From Anaerolinea thermophila UNI-1 (lineage in GTDB: Bacteria > Chloroflexota > Anaerolineae > Anaerolineales > Anaerolineaceae), in assembly GCF_000199675.1 (NCBI RefSeq), contig NC_014960.1, positions 310,001-374,000 of the forward strand: a stretch of DNA of 64,000 nt. Direction: 5' to 3'. The position numbers and the translations under genes were made by a program. Positions 1 through 7,883 of this stretch are shown piece by piece. Each line of letters begins with the position of its first letter. Position 1 is the stretch's first letter. A model generated the notes under the pieces. The model was not told the origin of the DNA. It worked only from the letters and a program-made list of their open reading frames with translations, and searched no databases.

Positions 1-490
1 GCTGGCAACAGAAGGTTTTGCCGCCCAGGCCCAGGCGATGGTTGCCGGGCTGGGTGTTTCGCCGGAGTGGCTGTACCTGGAAATCCCGGAAAACGGGCTG
101 GATGTCAGCCCTGTGGGCGCGGAGAATCTGCGCCAACTGCGCGAAGCCGGTTTTGGCATTGTGCTGAACGCCGGCGAGCGCTTCAACCCCGAGGCGCTGG
201 AAGCCGAACCCGTCCAGCAAATCAAACTGGGGTATCCGGTGGTGCAGAAGTTGAGCGCTGTCAGTGAAATGCAGGACCTTGCCAGCCGGTGGATTTCGCA
301 AGCCCACGAGCGCAAGATCCGCGTGGCGGCGGTAGGTGTGGAAACCAGTCAGCAGTTGGGCTTCTTCCGCCTGCACGCTTGCGATCAGGCACAGGGCTAC
401 TGGATCAGCCCGCCGGTAGCAGCGGAAGACCTGCCGGGCTTTCTGGCGCAGAAACGAGCGTGGGTAGAAGTTTCTTCCAAACCCGAATGA
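1..490 (+). CDS. EAL-domain protein, C-terminal part (degenerate), partial
   Basis: The reading frame is open from the first bases of the window, so the N-terminus lies outside it. The visible 160 or so residues follow the second half of an EAL (cyclic-di-GMP phosphodiesterase) domain: LYLEIPENGL matches the LEITE-type strand, and VAAVGVETSQQL followed by DQAQGYWISPPV matches the EGVET and QGY-P segments. Several catalytic positions are lost: the DDFGTG-like metal motif reads NAGERF, and the Glu of EGVET is Val. The domain is therefore probably catalytically dead and may bind c-di-GMP or a protein instead (inference). What precedes it, GGDEF or receiver domains for example, cannot be seen. 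It ends 7 bases before the first RTX gene and could be cotranscribed with it. Confidence 0.7.
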   Translation, partial: LATEGFAAQAQAMVAGLGVSPEWLYLEIPENGLDVSPVGAENLRQLREAGFGIVLNAGERFNPEALEAEPVQQIKLGYPVVQKLSAVSEMQDLASRWISQAHERKIRVAAVGVETSQQLGFFRLHACDQAQGYWISPPVAAEDLPGFLAQKRAWVEVSSKPE

Positions 491-497
491 GGCAGAG

Positions 498-908
498 ATG
501 CGGCGGTTGCGGGTGCTGTTGGGTGTGATGTTTGTGTTCATCCTGCTGGGGGCTGTCTCAGCGGTGGCGGGCGCCAATGTGGTGCCAGTTACCCGCGCCG
601 GGATGATCACCCGCACCAATACTCCCAACGACTTCCGCCCGCCTGCCTGCACGGCAAACGTGACTTCAATTATCAGTGGGAGTGGCACCCTCAACGGCAC
701 TCCAGGGAATGACTTGATGCTGGGCAGTGCTGTGGGCGATACGTTGTACGGCGGTGCGGGTAATGACTGCCTGATGGGCGGGGGCGGTTTTGACTGGCTC
801 TTTGGGGAGGATGGCAACGATTACCTCAACGGCGGTCCCGGGTTTGATTTGTGCTTTGGCGGTTTGGGATTGAATACCTACGATGTCTCCTGTGAGATAC
901 AATGGTAA
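498..908 (+). CDS. small secreted RTX (hemolysin-type Ca-binding repeat) protein
   Basis: 136 residues. A signal peptide (MRRLRVLLGVMFVFILLGAV...) is followed by a short linker with two Cys and then glycine/aspartate nonapeptide repeats of the RTX type: GTPGNDLMLGS, GGAGNDCLMGG, GEDGNDYLNGG, GGPGFD. Such repeats fold into a calcium-binding parallel beta-roll outside the cell. There is no catalytic domain, so the protein is little more than an exported beta-roll, perhaps a surface or matrix component. A GAGGCAG ribosome site precedes the ATG. Its neighbour at 919 is a paralogue sharing the layout: signal peptide, ANVVP-like segment, RTX repeats and a final SCEIQ tail. The two probably arose by tandem duplication. 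Confidence 0.85.
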   Translation: MRRLRVLLGVMFVFILLGAVSAVAGANVVPVTRAGMITRTNTPNDFRPPACTANVTSIISGSGTLNGTPGNDLMLGSAVGDTLYGGAGNDCLMGGGGFDWLFGEDGNDYLNGGPGFDLCFGGLGLNTYDVSCEIQW

Positions 909-918
909 TGGGGGAGCC

Positions 919-1407
919 ATGAGGATGCAGAACATGAGCCGCAAAATGCGCTGGGCATGGATGGCGTTGGGCTTCCTGATTCTGGTGGGGTCTATCTCGG
1001 CGTTTGCCGCGGCAAACATTGTTCCCTTTACTCACCTGGGTGAAATTCTGCGCGCCAATACCGTCAACGATTTCAAGCCCCCGGAGTGCGCCGCGCTGAA
1101 TCTCACCAATATCGTGGTGGGGAGCGGTACGCTCACCGGCACAAATCAAAATGATTTAATCCTGGCAAGTCCCTTCAATGATACGGTCAACGGGCGTAAC
1201 GGTTCGGAGTGTATTCTGGGCGGCGGCGGGGACGATTATCTCGATGGTAGACAGGGAAACGATGTCATTCTGGGTGGACCCGGCGATGATACGCTGATCG
1301 GTGGCACGGGCAATGATTACTTAATCGGTGGACCCGGCTATGACTACTGCGAAGGTGGCGGGGGGACGGATACCTTCGACCCTTCGTGTGAGATTCAAAT
1401 CCAGTAA
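919..1407 (+). CDS. small secreted RTX-repeat protein, paralogue of the preceding gene
   Basis: About 162 residues from the ATG at 919, which has a GGGGGAG ribosome site four bases upstream; an earlier in-frame ATG at 883 lies inside the preceding gene and lacks a site. A signal peptide (AWMALGFLILVGSISAFAAA) is followed by an ANIVPFTHLGEILRANTVND segment shared with the upstream protein, and then RTX nonapeptides (GGGGDDYLDG, GRQGNDVILG, GGPGDDTLIG, GGTGNDYLIG, GGPGYD). It ends in the same Cys-containing SCEIQ tail as its neighbour. Calcium-dependent folding after export is expected from the family. It is followed directly by a hairpin terminator. Confidence 0.87.
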   Translation: MRMQNMSRKMRWAWMALGFLILVGSISAFAAANIVPFTHLGEILRANTVNDFKPPECAALNLTNIVVGSGTLTGTNQNDLILASPFNDTVNGRNGSECILGGGGDDYLDGRQGNDVILGGPGDDTLIGGTGNDYLIGGPGYDYCEGGGGTDTFDPSCEIQIQ

Positions 1408-1433
1408 AAAAGCCCCTGAAAGGGGCTTTTTCT
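1408..1433. terminator. bidirectional Rho-independent terminator
   Basis: AGCCCC-TGAA-AGGGGCT stem-loop (1411-1427) flanked by an A-run on the left and a T-run on the right. It sits between the convergent RTX and beta-CASP genes and can work on both strands. Confidence 0.85.
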
Positions 1434-1443
1434 TATGAGAGGG

Positions 1444-2841
1444 TTAATCCAGTGGTAGTACTGTGCCGCTTTGCGGATACTCCACCTTTGAGAAACCCGC
1501 TTCGATGATTTTCTCGCGCAGAGCGGCGGCGGCAAGTTCCTCGCCGTGCACCAGGGTAATCCCGCGCAGGGAACGGCGGCTTGCCAGGGCGTATTTCAGA
1601 AGCATATCCTGTCCGGCATGGGCTGAAAGCCCGCCGATGGTGGCTACCTCGGCGCGGCGGATGTAGGTTTCGCCGAAGATTTTGACCTTAAACTCGCGGT
1701 CTGCCAGGCGGCGTCCCAGCGTATCGGGGGCTTGCCACGAGACAATCATCACCGTGTTGCGCGCGTCTTCCAGATTGTTCTTCAGGTGGTGCAGGATGCG
1801 CCCGGTTTCCGCCATGCCCGATGCTGAGATAATCACCATCGGACCGGGCAAGCCGTTCAGGGCTTTGGACTCTTCCACATCGCGGATGTAGGTGAGGGTT
1901 GGGAAGTCCAGCGCGGGGTGGCGGTGTTCGCGGATGAACTGGCGGGTCTCCTCATCGAACAATTCGAGATGCTTCATGAACACTTCCGAGGCGTTAACCG
2001 CCAGCGGGCTGTCCACGTACACCGGCACGGAAGGCAAGTCGCCGTCGCTGATCATGCGGTTGAGCGAATAGACGATTTCCTGCGTGCGCCCTACGGCAAA
2101 AGCGGGGATGATCACCTTGCCGCCGCGTTCAAAGGTGCGCAGAGCCACCTCGCGGAACTCGGCGTACGCCGCTTCGGGGTCGCGGTGCGGTTTGTCGCCG
2201 TAGGTGCATTCCATGAGCAGGTAATCGGCATTTTCCGGCAGGACGGGGTCCTTCAGCAGGGGCAGTTTCTCGCGCCCGATATCGCCGGAGAACCACACCC
2301 GGCGGCGGGTGCCGTTCTCTTCCAGGTCCAGAATCACGCCCGCCGAGCCGAGGATGTGCCCGGCGTCCACAAAGCGGGCATGCACGCCCGGCGCGGGTTC
2401 AAAGGGCTGATTGTACGGTACAGGCACAAACAGCGGACTGACCGCTTCGGCATCGGCGCGGGTGTAGAGCGGTTCAATCGGCGGCTCGCCGCGGCGCAGG
2501 CGTTTCTTGTTCAGGTATTCGGCATCGGCTTCCTGAATGTGCGCCGAGTCCCGCACCATGATTTCGGCCAGTTCGGCGGTAGCCGGGGTGGCGTAAATGG
2601 GTCCTTCAAAGCCCTGCTTGACCAGGTTGGGCAGGTTGCCGGAATGGTCAATGTGGGCATGGGAGAGGATGACAGCGTCCAGACGGCGGGGGTTGAAGGG
2701 AAAAGTGCGGTTGCGGGTGTAGGTATCGGCGCGGCGTCCCTGAAACAAGCCGCATTCCAGTAAAACCCGCGCGCCGTTGATTTCCAGCAGATGCTGGGAG
2801 CCGGTAACGGTTTGGGCAGCGCCGAGAATACGAATGTTCAT
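1444..2841 (-). CDS. MBL-fold beta-CASP ribonuclease
   Basis: 465 residues, the usual length of bacterial and archaeal YSH1/CPSF-like metallo-beta-lactamase beta-CASP proteins. The metal motif SHAHIDHSG (residues about 60-68), DAGHILGS and FSGDIG carry the zinc ligands; the ECTYGD segment and the C-terminal ISASGMAETGRILHHL and GLSAHAGQ stretches belong to the beta-CASP and RMMBL parts. Family members are zinc-dependent endo- or 5'-exoribonucleases acting in RNA processing and decay. The start overlaps the stop of the RNase D gene by ATGA, so the two are translationally coupled and make an RNA-turnover operon. Confidence 0.9.
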   Translation of the reverse strand: MNIRILGAAQTVTGSQHLLEINGARVLLECGLFQGRRADTYTRNRTFPFNPRRLDAVILSHAHIDHSGNLPNLVKQGFEGPIYATPATAELAEIMVRDSAHIQEADAEYLNKKRLRRGEPPIEPLYTRADAEAVSPLFVPVPYNQPFEPAPGVHARFVDAGHILGSAGVILDLEENGTRRRVWFSGDIGREKLPLLKDPVLPENADYLLMECTYGDKPHRDPEAAYAEFREVALRTFERGGKVIIPAFAVGRTQEIVYSLNRMISDGDLPSVPVYVDSPLAVNASEVFMKHLELFDEETRQFIREHRHPALDFPTLTYIRDVEESKALNGLPGPMVIISASGMAETGRILHHLKNNLEDARNTVMIVSWQAPDTLGRRLADREFKVKIFGETYIRRAEVATIGGLSAHAGQDMLLKYALASRRSLRGITLVHGEELAAAALREKIIEAGFSKVEYPQSGTVLPLD

Positions 2842-3980
2842 GAGATCTTCTCTTTCACCAGCAGTTGGATGAGTTCCTTGCCAAAGGTTTGCCAGCGCCA
2901 GGGCAGGTGCGCCATCAGGCGTTCAATGTCTTCCGGGGTGGTGACGTCGCACTGCGCCAGCGCGTGCATGGTGTCGCGCGGCAGGATGACGTCAGATTCA
3001 ACGCCCATGCGCCTGCCGGCATCCTTGCGCCAGCGCTTGAGCATTTCCAGGCGTTTGAGTATCTGATGGTTGGGACGGGAGTAACCGGGCGGTTGGGGGG
3101 CAGGGCGGGTTCTGCCGCGCCGCAGGGCTTCCATGATGCCCAATCCGTAGCGCTCGAGATGCGCATAGGAAAGCCCCTGCACCTCTGCCAGGTCTTCCAG
3201 CGTCATGGGGTTGGCTTCGGCAATCTGTATCAGCACAGCGTTGGAGAGCACGCGAAAAGGCGGCAGGTTGGCAAAGCGGGCTTGCTGTTCGCGGAACTCC
3301 ACCAGCGCCTGGAGCAAACTGGCTTGCTGGGGGGGTAAATCGGTTGTTCCGGCAACATCCCACCACATGGGCGGACGGGATTCTGCCGGCGCGGCGGGGG
3401 TTTCGCACACCCGCAGAAAATCTTCTTCGGCCAGCGCCGTCAGCCCACGCTCTGCCAGTTCCTTTGCCAAGTGGTTACGCAGGTCAATCAGATAGTGGGT
3501 GTCCAGCCTGGCGTAGTTGAGCATGGCGGGCGGGAGCGGGCGGCGCGCCCAGTTGGCGCGCTGATAACGCTTGTCCAGGGTGACGCCGAAATGCTCTTCC
3601 AACAGTGCCGCCAACCCGACTTCACTGCGCCCGAGGATGCGGGCGGCAATCATGGTGTCGAACAGATGGGTGAAGGTGAAACCAAAATCACGCTTCAGGC
3701 AGAGGATATCGTACTCGGCGGCGTGAAACACTTTTTCGATGCCGGGGTTGCTGAAAATCTCATTCAGCCCCGAAAGATTGACCGATGCCAGTGGGTCCAC
3801 CAGATAATCTGCTCCCGGCACGGAAAACTGAATCAGGCAAATCTGTTCCTGATAAGCGTGCAAGCCGTTGGATTCGGTGTCCACCGCAATTTGCTCGCAG
3901 GCAAGCAGATGGTTCATCATCCGCCGCAGGGCGGTGGGGGTGGCTACCCAGATGGGAGCGGTAGGGTCTTGGTGGTGCAT
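2838..3980 (-). CDS. rnd: ribonuclease D (3'-5' exonuclease with HRDC domain)
   Basis: 380 residues from the ATG at 3980. The DEDD exonuclease motifs are present: AVDTESNGLH (Exo I), FHAAEYDILCLKRDFG (Exo II) and YARLDTHYL (Exo III, Y/D). An HRDC nucleic-acid-binding domain follows at roughly residues 210-290. RNase D trims 3' ends of tRNA and other stable RNAs. A longer frame reaches 4046, but a TATAAT (3988-3993) stands seven bases before the ATG and there is no ribosome-binding site, so translation probably begins on a leaderless mRNA. It is coupled to the downstream beta-CASP nuclease and divergent from the YkvA-like gene. Confidence 0.9.
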   Translation of the reverse strand: MHHQDPTAPIWVATPTALRRMMNHLLACEQIAVDTESNGLHAYQEQICLIQFSVPGADYLVDPLASVNLSGLNEIFSNPGIEKVFHAAEYDILCLKRDFGFTFTHLFDTMIAARILGRSEVGLAALLEEHFGVTLDKRYQRANWARRPLPPAMLNYARLDTHYLIDLRNHLAKELAERGLTALAEEDFLRVCETPAAPAESRPPMWWDVAGTTDLPPQQASLLQALVEFREQQARFANLPPFRVLSNAVLIQIAEANPMTLEDLAEVQGLSYAHLERYGLGIMEALRRGRTRPAPQPPGYSRPNHQILKRLEMLKRWRKDAGRRMGVESDVILPRDTMHALAQCDVTTPEDIERLMAHLPWRWQTFGKELIQLLVKEKIS

Positions 3981-4066
3981 GAGAGGAATTATAACAAGAA
4001 AGCGGCACTCTTCCAGAGGGTTATTTGGCTTTGAGCGGATGTCCATGGACGTTTATAATAACCCTT
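3981..4066. promoter_or_regulatory. divergent leaderless promoters (rnd and ykvA-like gene)
   Basis: Plus strand: TTGAGC at 4031-4036, 17-bp spacer, TATAAT at 4054-4059, then 7 bases to the GTG start. Minus strand: TATAAT read from 3993 to 3988, then 7 bases to the ATG of rnd; its -35 is weak. Neither gene has a Shine-Dalgarno sequence, so both transcripts should start at or within a base or two of the start codon. Confidence 0.7.
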
Positions 4067-4471
4067 GTGAAGCAATGGCTGAAGAAATTTCGTGAGCGCG
4101 CCGAAGCCCTGGAAAAAGAAGCCTGCGTGCTGGTACAGGCATACCGTCATCCGCGCACACCCTGGTATGCCCGCGCGCTGGCGGTGCTGGTGCTGGCGCA
4201 TACCTTCAGTCCCATAGACCTGATTCCCGATTTCATCCCCGTGCTGGGCGTGCTGGATGACTGGATCATCACTCCGCTGGGCATTGCGCTGGTAATTCGC
4301 TTGATTCCGCCCGAGGTAATGGCGGAAGCCCGCCGGCAGGTGGAAGAAAATGGCAGTGCCAGCCCCGCCCTGCGCCGTTTGGGGGCGGCGCTGGTCATTC
4401 TCTTGTGGCTGGTGGTGCTGGTGTGGCTGGGCAGAGCGTTGGGATTGGGAATGAAAAGCGGAGGAACATAA
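4067..4471 (+). CDS. YkvA/DUF1232 family membrane protein
   Basis: 134 residues from the GTG at 4067. The DUF1232 signature is clear (YARALAVLVLAHTFSPIDLI, then PDFIPVLGVLDD), a short motif found in small proteins of unknown role that are often membrane-associated. A hydrophobic C-terminal helix (LGAALVILLWLVVLVWLGRA) adds one membrane segment. The GTG start is chosen because a good promoter (TTGAGC-17-TATAAT) ends seven bases before it, and the upstream in-frame codons would fall inside the promoter. Function is not known. Confidence 0.8.
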   Translation: MKQWLKKFRERAEALEKEACVLVQAYRHPRTPWYARALAVLVLAHTFSPIDLIPDFIPVLGVLDDWIITPLGIALVIRLIPPEVMAEARRQVEENGSASPALRRLGAALVILLWLVVLVWLGRALGLGMKSGGT

Positions 4472-4483
4472 ACTTTCCTCCGC
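4454..4483 (-). terminator. hairpin terminator of the radical SAM gene
   Basis: A 9-bp stem (GCGGAGGAA, 4458-4466, with TTCCTCCGC, 4475-4483) overlaps the stop of the YkvA-like gene. Only on the minus strand is it followed by a T-run (TTTTC), so it most likely ends the radical SAM transcript. Confidence 0.6.
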
Positions 4484-4508
4484 ACTTGGTTGACGAAAAA
4501 GGTTTGGT

Positions 4509-5951
4509 TTATGCAGGTTGGAGTTCAAGCCATTGGGTACGCACCACCTGCGGATCGCTGGCGTAATGAAGCAGGCGCAATCCTTCCAGGCGGATCAGTT
4601 CCGGGAAGATTGTCTGGTAAATGCGGCAGTTGGGCGAACGGTGATAGGGGCTGTGCATCACCCTGCGGGTTTCCAGCGGGCATCCTCCACCGCACCAGTA
4701 GCGCCACGAACATTCCGCGCATTCTCCGCGTTCATCCACGGGGGGATTGATGAGATGGTATTTATCAGCACGAATATGGGAGACCGGGTCGGGGTCGTGC
4801 ACGGTGGTTACCGGATGATGGAGCAGCATCTGGCATTGGGCGATGCCTCCCTGAGGGGTGAAGACCAGATAATCGGCGCCTGCTCCGCAGGGCAGGGTGT
4901 GCGGATATGCCAGCGTGGTACGATCCAGAATCCCCAGCAGGCTGAAGCGTGGCAGGTGGTGTTCGATGACTTTCAGAGCCGCTTGAATGCCAGCCAGAAT
5001 GGCTTGTTCTTCGAGTTGCAGGTCGGCATGAGATTGAGAGAAGAGGCTCTGGCGGTAAAAGTTTAACTGGAAGATCAGTCCTCGTTCCAGCACCCACTCC
5101 ACCAGTTCTGCCAGTCCGGCGGCGTTCCTGCCCGTCACGGTGATGGAGATGCTGGGGGGCAGTCCGTGTTCCAGCGCGAGTTCAACGGCTTGAGAGACCT
5201 TCTCAAACGAGCCTTTGCCATCGGCAAAGTGCCTCTGCGCGTCATGTCCTGTACCCAGTCCATCCAGAGAAATCATGAGCCGTATGCCGCGTGTTTTGAG
5301 CGCCTGTACCATTTCAGGGGTGAGCAGGGTGCCGTTGCTCAATACCACTTCGTCAAGATAGATGGGCTGTACTTCTGCCAGTTGTTGGGCATATCCGTGC
5401 AGTTCGAGGATGAGAGGAAAACGCAGAAGCGGCTCGCCCCCTGCGTACATGATTTTCACGCCGGTATAGGCGTGGCTCTGGGCGGAGCGGAAAAGGGCGT
5501 GCACGGCGGCTCTGCCGGTTTCCACGCTCATATCCTGAGGACGGTGGGGGAGGTAGCAGTAATCACAACGCAGGTTACAGCGGTCGGTCAAATGAAACCA
5601 TGCGCTCAGGGCTTTCCAGCAGGAGGCGCCGGCTACAGGAACAAGCACAGGATAGAGGGTAAGATGAGAAGCGTTAGGGGAAAAGGCCGGAGTAGATTTT
5701 ACGGGAATAAACTCCGAGGAGATTTTCTGGGGTTGGGGTTGAGTGGGAGTGTCGGTAAATTGGCTGGAATGAATCAGAGCATACGAGACGAAGGAGACCG
5801 GGTCTTGAAATGCCCCCCTGGCGGCAGGTGCATCACAACTACAGTCTCCATCCTTTAAGGGGATTTTGGAAGGCGAGTCGCAAGAGCAATCTCTATCCTG
5901 CACAGACATACGCTCAGGATTCAGCACCCCCTGCATGACCTGAATTTTCAT
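4509..5951 (-). CDS. radical SAM/SPASM peptide-maturase-like protein with Cys-rich N-terminus
   Basis: 480 residues. The radical SAM cluster motif CNLRCDYC lies near residues 125-132, followed by AGGEPLL, a typical SAM-binding strand. The C-terminal half has a SPASM-type Cys set: CGAGADYLVF..., GGIAQC, then CAECSWRYWCGGGC and a final C. The family includes anaerobic sulfatase maturases and RiPP modification enzymes. The first 50 residues are unusual: a near-duplicate motif DCSCDSP (21-27) and DCSCDAP (36-42) precedes a low-complexity Pro/Ser linker. This looks like a Cys-rich peptide fused to its own modifying enzyme, but that is inference. The start is firm (GGGAGGA ribosome site) and no separate precursor ORF is seen on either side. 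Substrate unknown. Confidence 0.82.
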   Translation of the reverse strand: MKIQVMQGVLNPERMSVQDRDCSCDSPSKIPLKDGDCSCDAPAARGAFQDPVSFVSYALIHSSQFTDTPTQPQPQKISSEFIPVKSTPAFSPNASHLTLYPVLVPVAGASCWKALSAWFHLTDRCNLRCDYCYLPHRPQDMSVETGRAAVHALFRSAQSHAYTGVKIMYAGGEPLLRFPLILELHGYAQQLAEVQPIYLDEVVLSNGTLLTPEMVQALKTRGIRLMISLDGLGTGHDAQRHFADGKGSFEKVSQAVELALEHGLPPSISITVTGRNAAGLAELVEWVLERGLIFQLNFYRQSLFSQSHADLQLEEQAILAGIQAALKVIEHHLPRFSLLGILDRTTLAYPHTLPCGAGADYLVFTPQGGIAQCQMLLHHPVTTVHDPDPVSHIRADKYHLINPPVDERGECAECSWRYWCGGGCPLETRRVMHSPYHRSPNCRIYQTIFPELIRLEGLRLLHYASDPQVVRTQWLELQPA

Positions 5952-6029
5952 GGATATCCTCCCTGCAATATAGCCCTTTGCGTATATTCTATTTTAGAGA
6001 AAAACTCTGCAAAATAGAAGGATGATTTT

Positions 6030-6071
6030 TTAAGAAAAGCCACCTCCACAGAGAATCCAGGGAGGTGGCTT
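6030..6071 (-). terminator. hairpin terminator after queuosine-precursor transporter
   Basis: AAGCCACCTCC (6037-6047) pairs with GGAGGTGGCTT (6061-6071), an 11-bp perfect stem; on the minus strand it runs into TTTTCTTAAAAAA. Confidence 0.75.
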
Positions 6072-6093
6072 ATAGAACACCCGGAAGGACGTT

Positions 6094-6822
6094 TTAACTC
6101 AACGCAAAAGGGGTGAAGCGGGTGTGTACGTCGTAGTAGTCTTCCCGCTCGGCGCGTTTGAGGGCGTTGACAATTTGATAGGTCAGCGGGGTCATCACCA
6201 CTTCCACGCCCACCTTGAAGAGGTAATTGGTCAGCATCAGCGTGCCGAACAGCGACCAGGGGAAGACGCCCGTCAGTGAGGCAACCAGGATGAAGACCAG
6301 CGTATCCACACCCTCGCCCACCAGGGTACTGCCGATGGTGCGCATCCATAAGAAGCGCCCCTGGGTCAGGACTTTCATGCGCGCCAGCACGATGGAGTTG
6401 CTGAATTCGCCTGCCAGGTAGGCAATCAAACTGGCGAGGACAATGCCGCCGGAGAACATCCCGCCCAGGATGGCATCGTAGGCAGATTGACCGGCGTATT
6501 CCTGCCAGGTGGCTTCGCCGGGCAGGTTACGCACCACCCAGAAGATGAAAGCGCTCAACGCCAGCATGGCAAACCCCGTCCAGATGACCCGCCGCGAGCG
6601 GCGGAAGCCATAAACCTCGGTCAGCACATCGCCAAAGATGTAACTGATGGGAAAGAGCAGGGTGCCCGCATCAAACGCCAGCGGGATGTTGCCGATGGAC
6701 AGCCCCCAATCCACAATTTTGGCGGAAGAGGCAATGTTGCTGACAATCAGCACGGTGACAAACAGCGCCATGACCAGGTCGAGGTATCGATAAGAACGTT
6801 CTTCGTTTTGAGAAACACTCAT
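6094..6822 (-). CDS. queuosine precursor transporter (VUT/DUF165 family)
   Basis: About 242 residues, polytopic with roughly six hydrophobic segments. It matches the YhhQ/DUF165 family in ISYIFGDVLTEVYGFRRSRR, AYLAGEFSNSIVLARMK and RTIGSTLVGEGVDTLVFI. E. coli YhhQ imports queuosine precursors (preQ0/preQ1) across the inner membrane; no que gene is nearby, so salvage is inferred from family alone. The start is uncertain: ATG at 6822, GTG at 6831 and TTG at 6840 are in frame, and a TATATT box lies just upstream of the GTG. Confidence 0.85.
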   Translation of the reverse strand: MSVSQNEERSYRYLDLVMALFVTVLIVSNIASSAKIVDWGLSIGNIPLAFDAGTLLFPISYIFGDVLTEVYGFRRSRRVIWTGFAMLALSAFIFWVVRNLPGEATWQEYAGQSAYDAILGGMFSGGIVLASLIAYLAGEFSNSIVLARMKVLTQGRFLWMRTIGSTLVGEGVDTLVFILVASLTGVFPWSLFGTLMLTNYLFKVGVEVVMTPLTYQIVNALKRAEREDYYDVHTRFTPFALS

Positions 6823-6953
6823 ACTTTCCACACGCTCCAAATATACAATTGCGCCCCAAGTATACCTGAATCCTCTTTAATTTTAAGGGGAAGCCGGGCG
6901 ACTTTTCCTCTCCCCTGTAAATTCTCGCGCTTTTTGGTAAACTTACCCCCGAC

Positions 6954-7883
6954 ATGAAGCATATTCGTTCACTGGATGAATTTCCCCGCGGGCGCACCTA
7001 TTTAACGGTAGGCTCTTTTGATGGCGTACACCGCGGACATCAGGGTTTGCTCAGCGCACTGGCGCAAGCCGCGCATCAGGCTGGCGCACAAAGTGCCGTG
7101 GTGACCTTTTTTCCCCATCCCGTGGCGGTTCTGCGGGGATTGTCTCAGCCCTACTATCTCACTTCTCCCGAAGAACGCGCCCGCCTGATGGGCGAGTGTG
7201 GCATTGATGTAGTGCTGACCCTGCCTTTTACCCGCGAACTGGCGGCGCTGAGCGCCCGTGAATTTGTCACCCTGCTCAGGGAGAAAGCCGGCATGGAGTC
7301 CCTCTGGGTGGGTTACGACTTTGCCCTCGGGCGTAACCGCGAGGGCAATGTGCCTGCACTTCAGCGTTTGGGTGAGGAATTGGGGTTTACCGTTCACGTT
7401 CTGCCGCCCGTGGCGCTGGAAGATATTCCGGTCTCGTCCAGTTTAATCCGCGCCGCACTGGAACAGGGCGATGTGGTCTCTGCCGCGCGCATGCTGGGAC
7501 GCCCCTATACCATTGAAGGCGCAGTGGTTCACGGGGATGCCCGCGGGCGCACCCTGAACATTCCTACCATTAATATTTCCTTCTGGGCGGAACAGCGCCT
7601 GCCTGCTTTTGGCGTCTATGCCTGCCGTGTGGAAGTTGAGGGGCTTGTGCTGGACGCGGTTGCCAACATCGGCATCCGCCCGACTTTTGCCAATCCCAAC
7701 GGCGAGGTGCGCCTGGAAGCCCACTTGCTGGACTTTTCGGGCGATTTGTATGACAGGACCGTGCGCCTGCAGTTTGTCGCTTTCCTGCGCCCTGAACGCC
7801 GTTTTGAATCGGTTGAGGCGCTGGTGGCGCAGATTCAACAGGACATCCAGCACGCCAGGGAGGTGTTGACTCATGCCGCTTAA
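6954..7883 (+). CDS. ribF: bifunctional riboflavin kinase / FAD synthetase
   Basis: 309 residues, full length. The N-terminal nucleotidyltransferase domain begins with VGSFDGVHRGHQGLL (HxGH-type), which makes FAD from FMN and ATP. The C-terminal flavokinase domain (from about residue 185: GRPYTIEGAVVHGDARGR, GVYACRVEVEG, NIGIRPTF) phosphorylates riboflavin to FMN. It acts in the cytoplasm as the last two steps of flavin cofactor synthesis. Its stop overlaps the start of the ThyX-like gene by 11 bases, which fits because ThyX enzymes use FAD. A TAAACT box ten bases before the ATG hints at a very short 5' leader. Confidence 0.93.
   Translation: MKHIRSLDEFPRGRTYLTVGSFDGVHRGHQGLLSALAQAAHQAGAQSAVVTFFPHPVAVLRGLSQPYYLTSPEERARLMGECGIDVVLTLPFTRELAALSAREFVTLLREKAGMESLWVGYDFALGRNREGNVPALQRLGEELGFTVHVLPPVALEDIPVSSSLIRAALEQGDVVSAARMLGRPYTIEGAVVHGDARGRTLNIPTINISFWAEQRLPAFGVYACRVEVEGLVLDAVANIGIRPTFANPNGEVRLEAHLLDFSGDLYDRTVRLQFVAFLRPERRFESVEALVAQIQQDIQHAREVLTHAA

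Noticed and set aside
883..918. Upstream ATG at 883 for the second RTX gene
   Set aside because: It lies inside the first RTX gene, has no ribosome site and would put a non-hydrophobic extension before a clear signal peptide starting at 919.
1918..2763. 281-codon plus-strand ORF across the beta-CASP gene
   Set aside because: It is a GC-rich antisense shadow of the conserved minus-strand enzyme, with no initiation signals.
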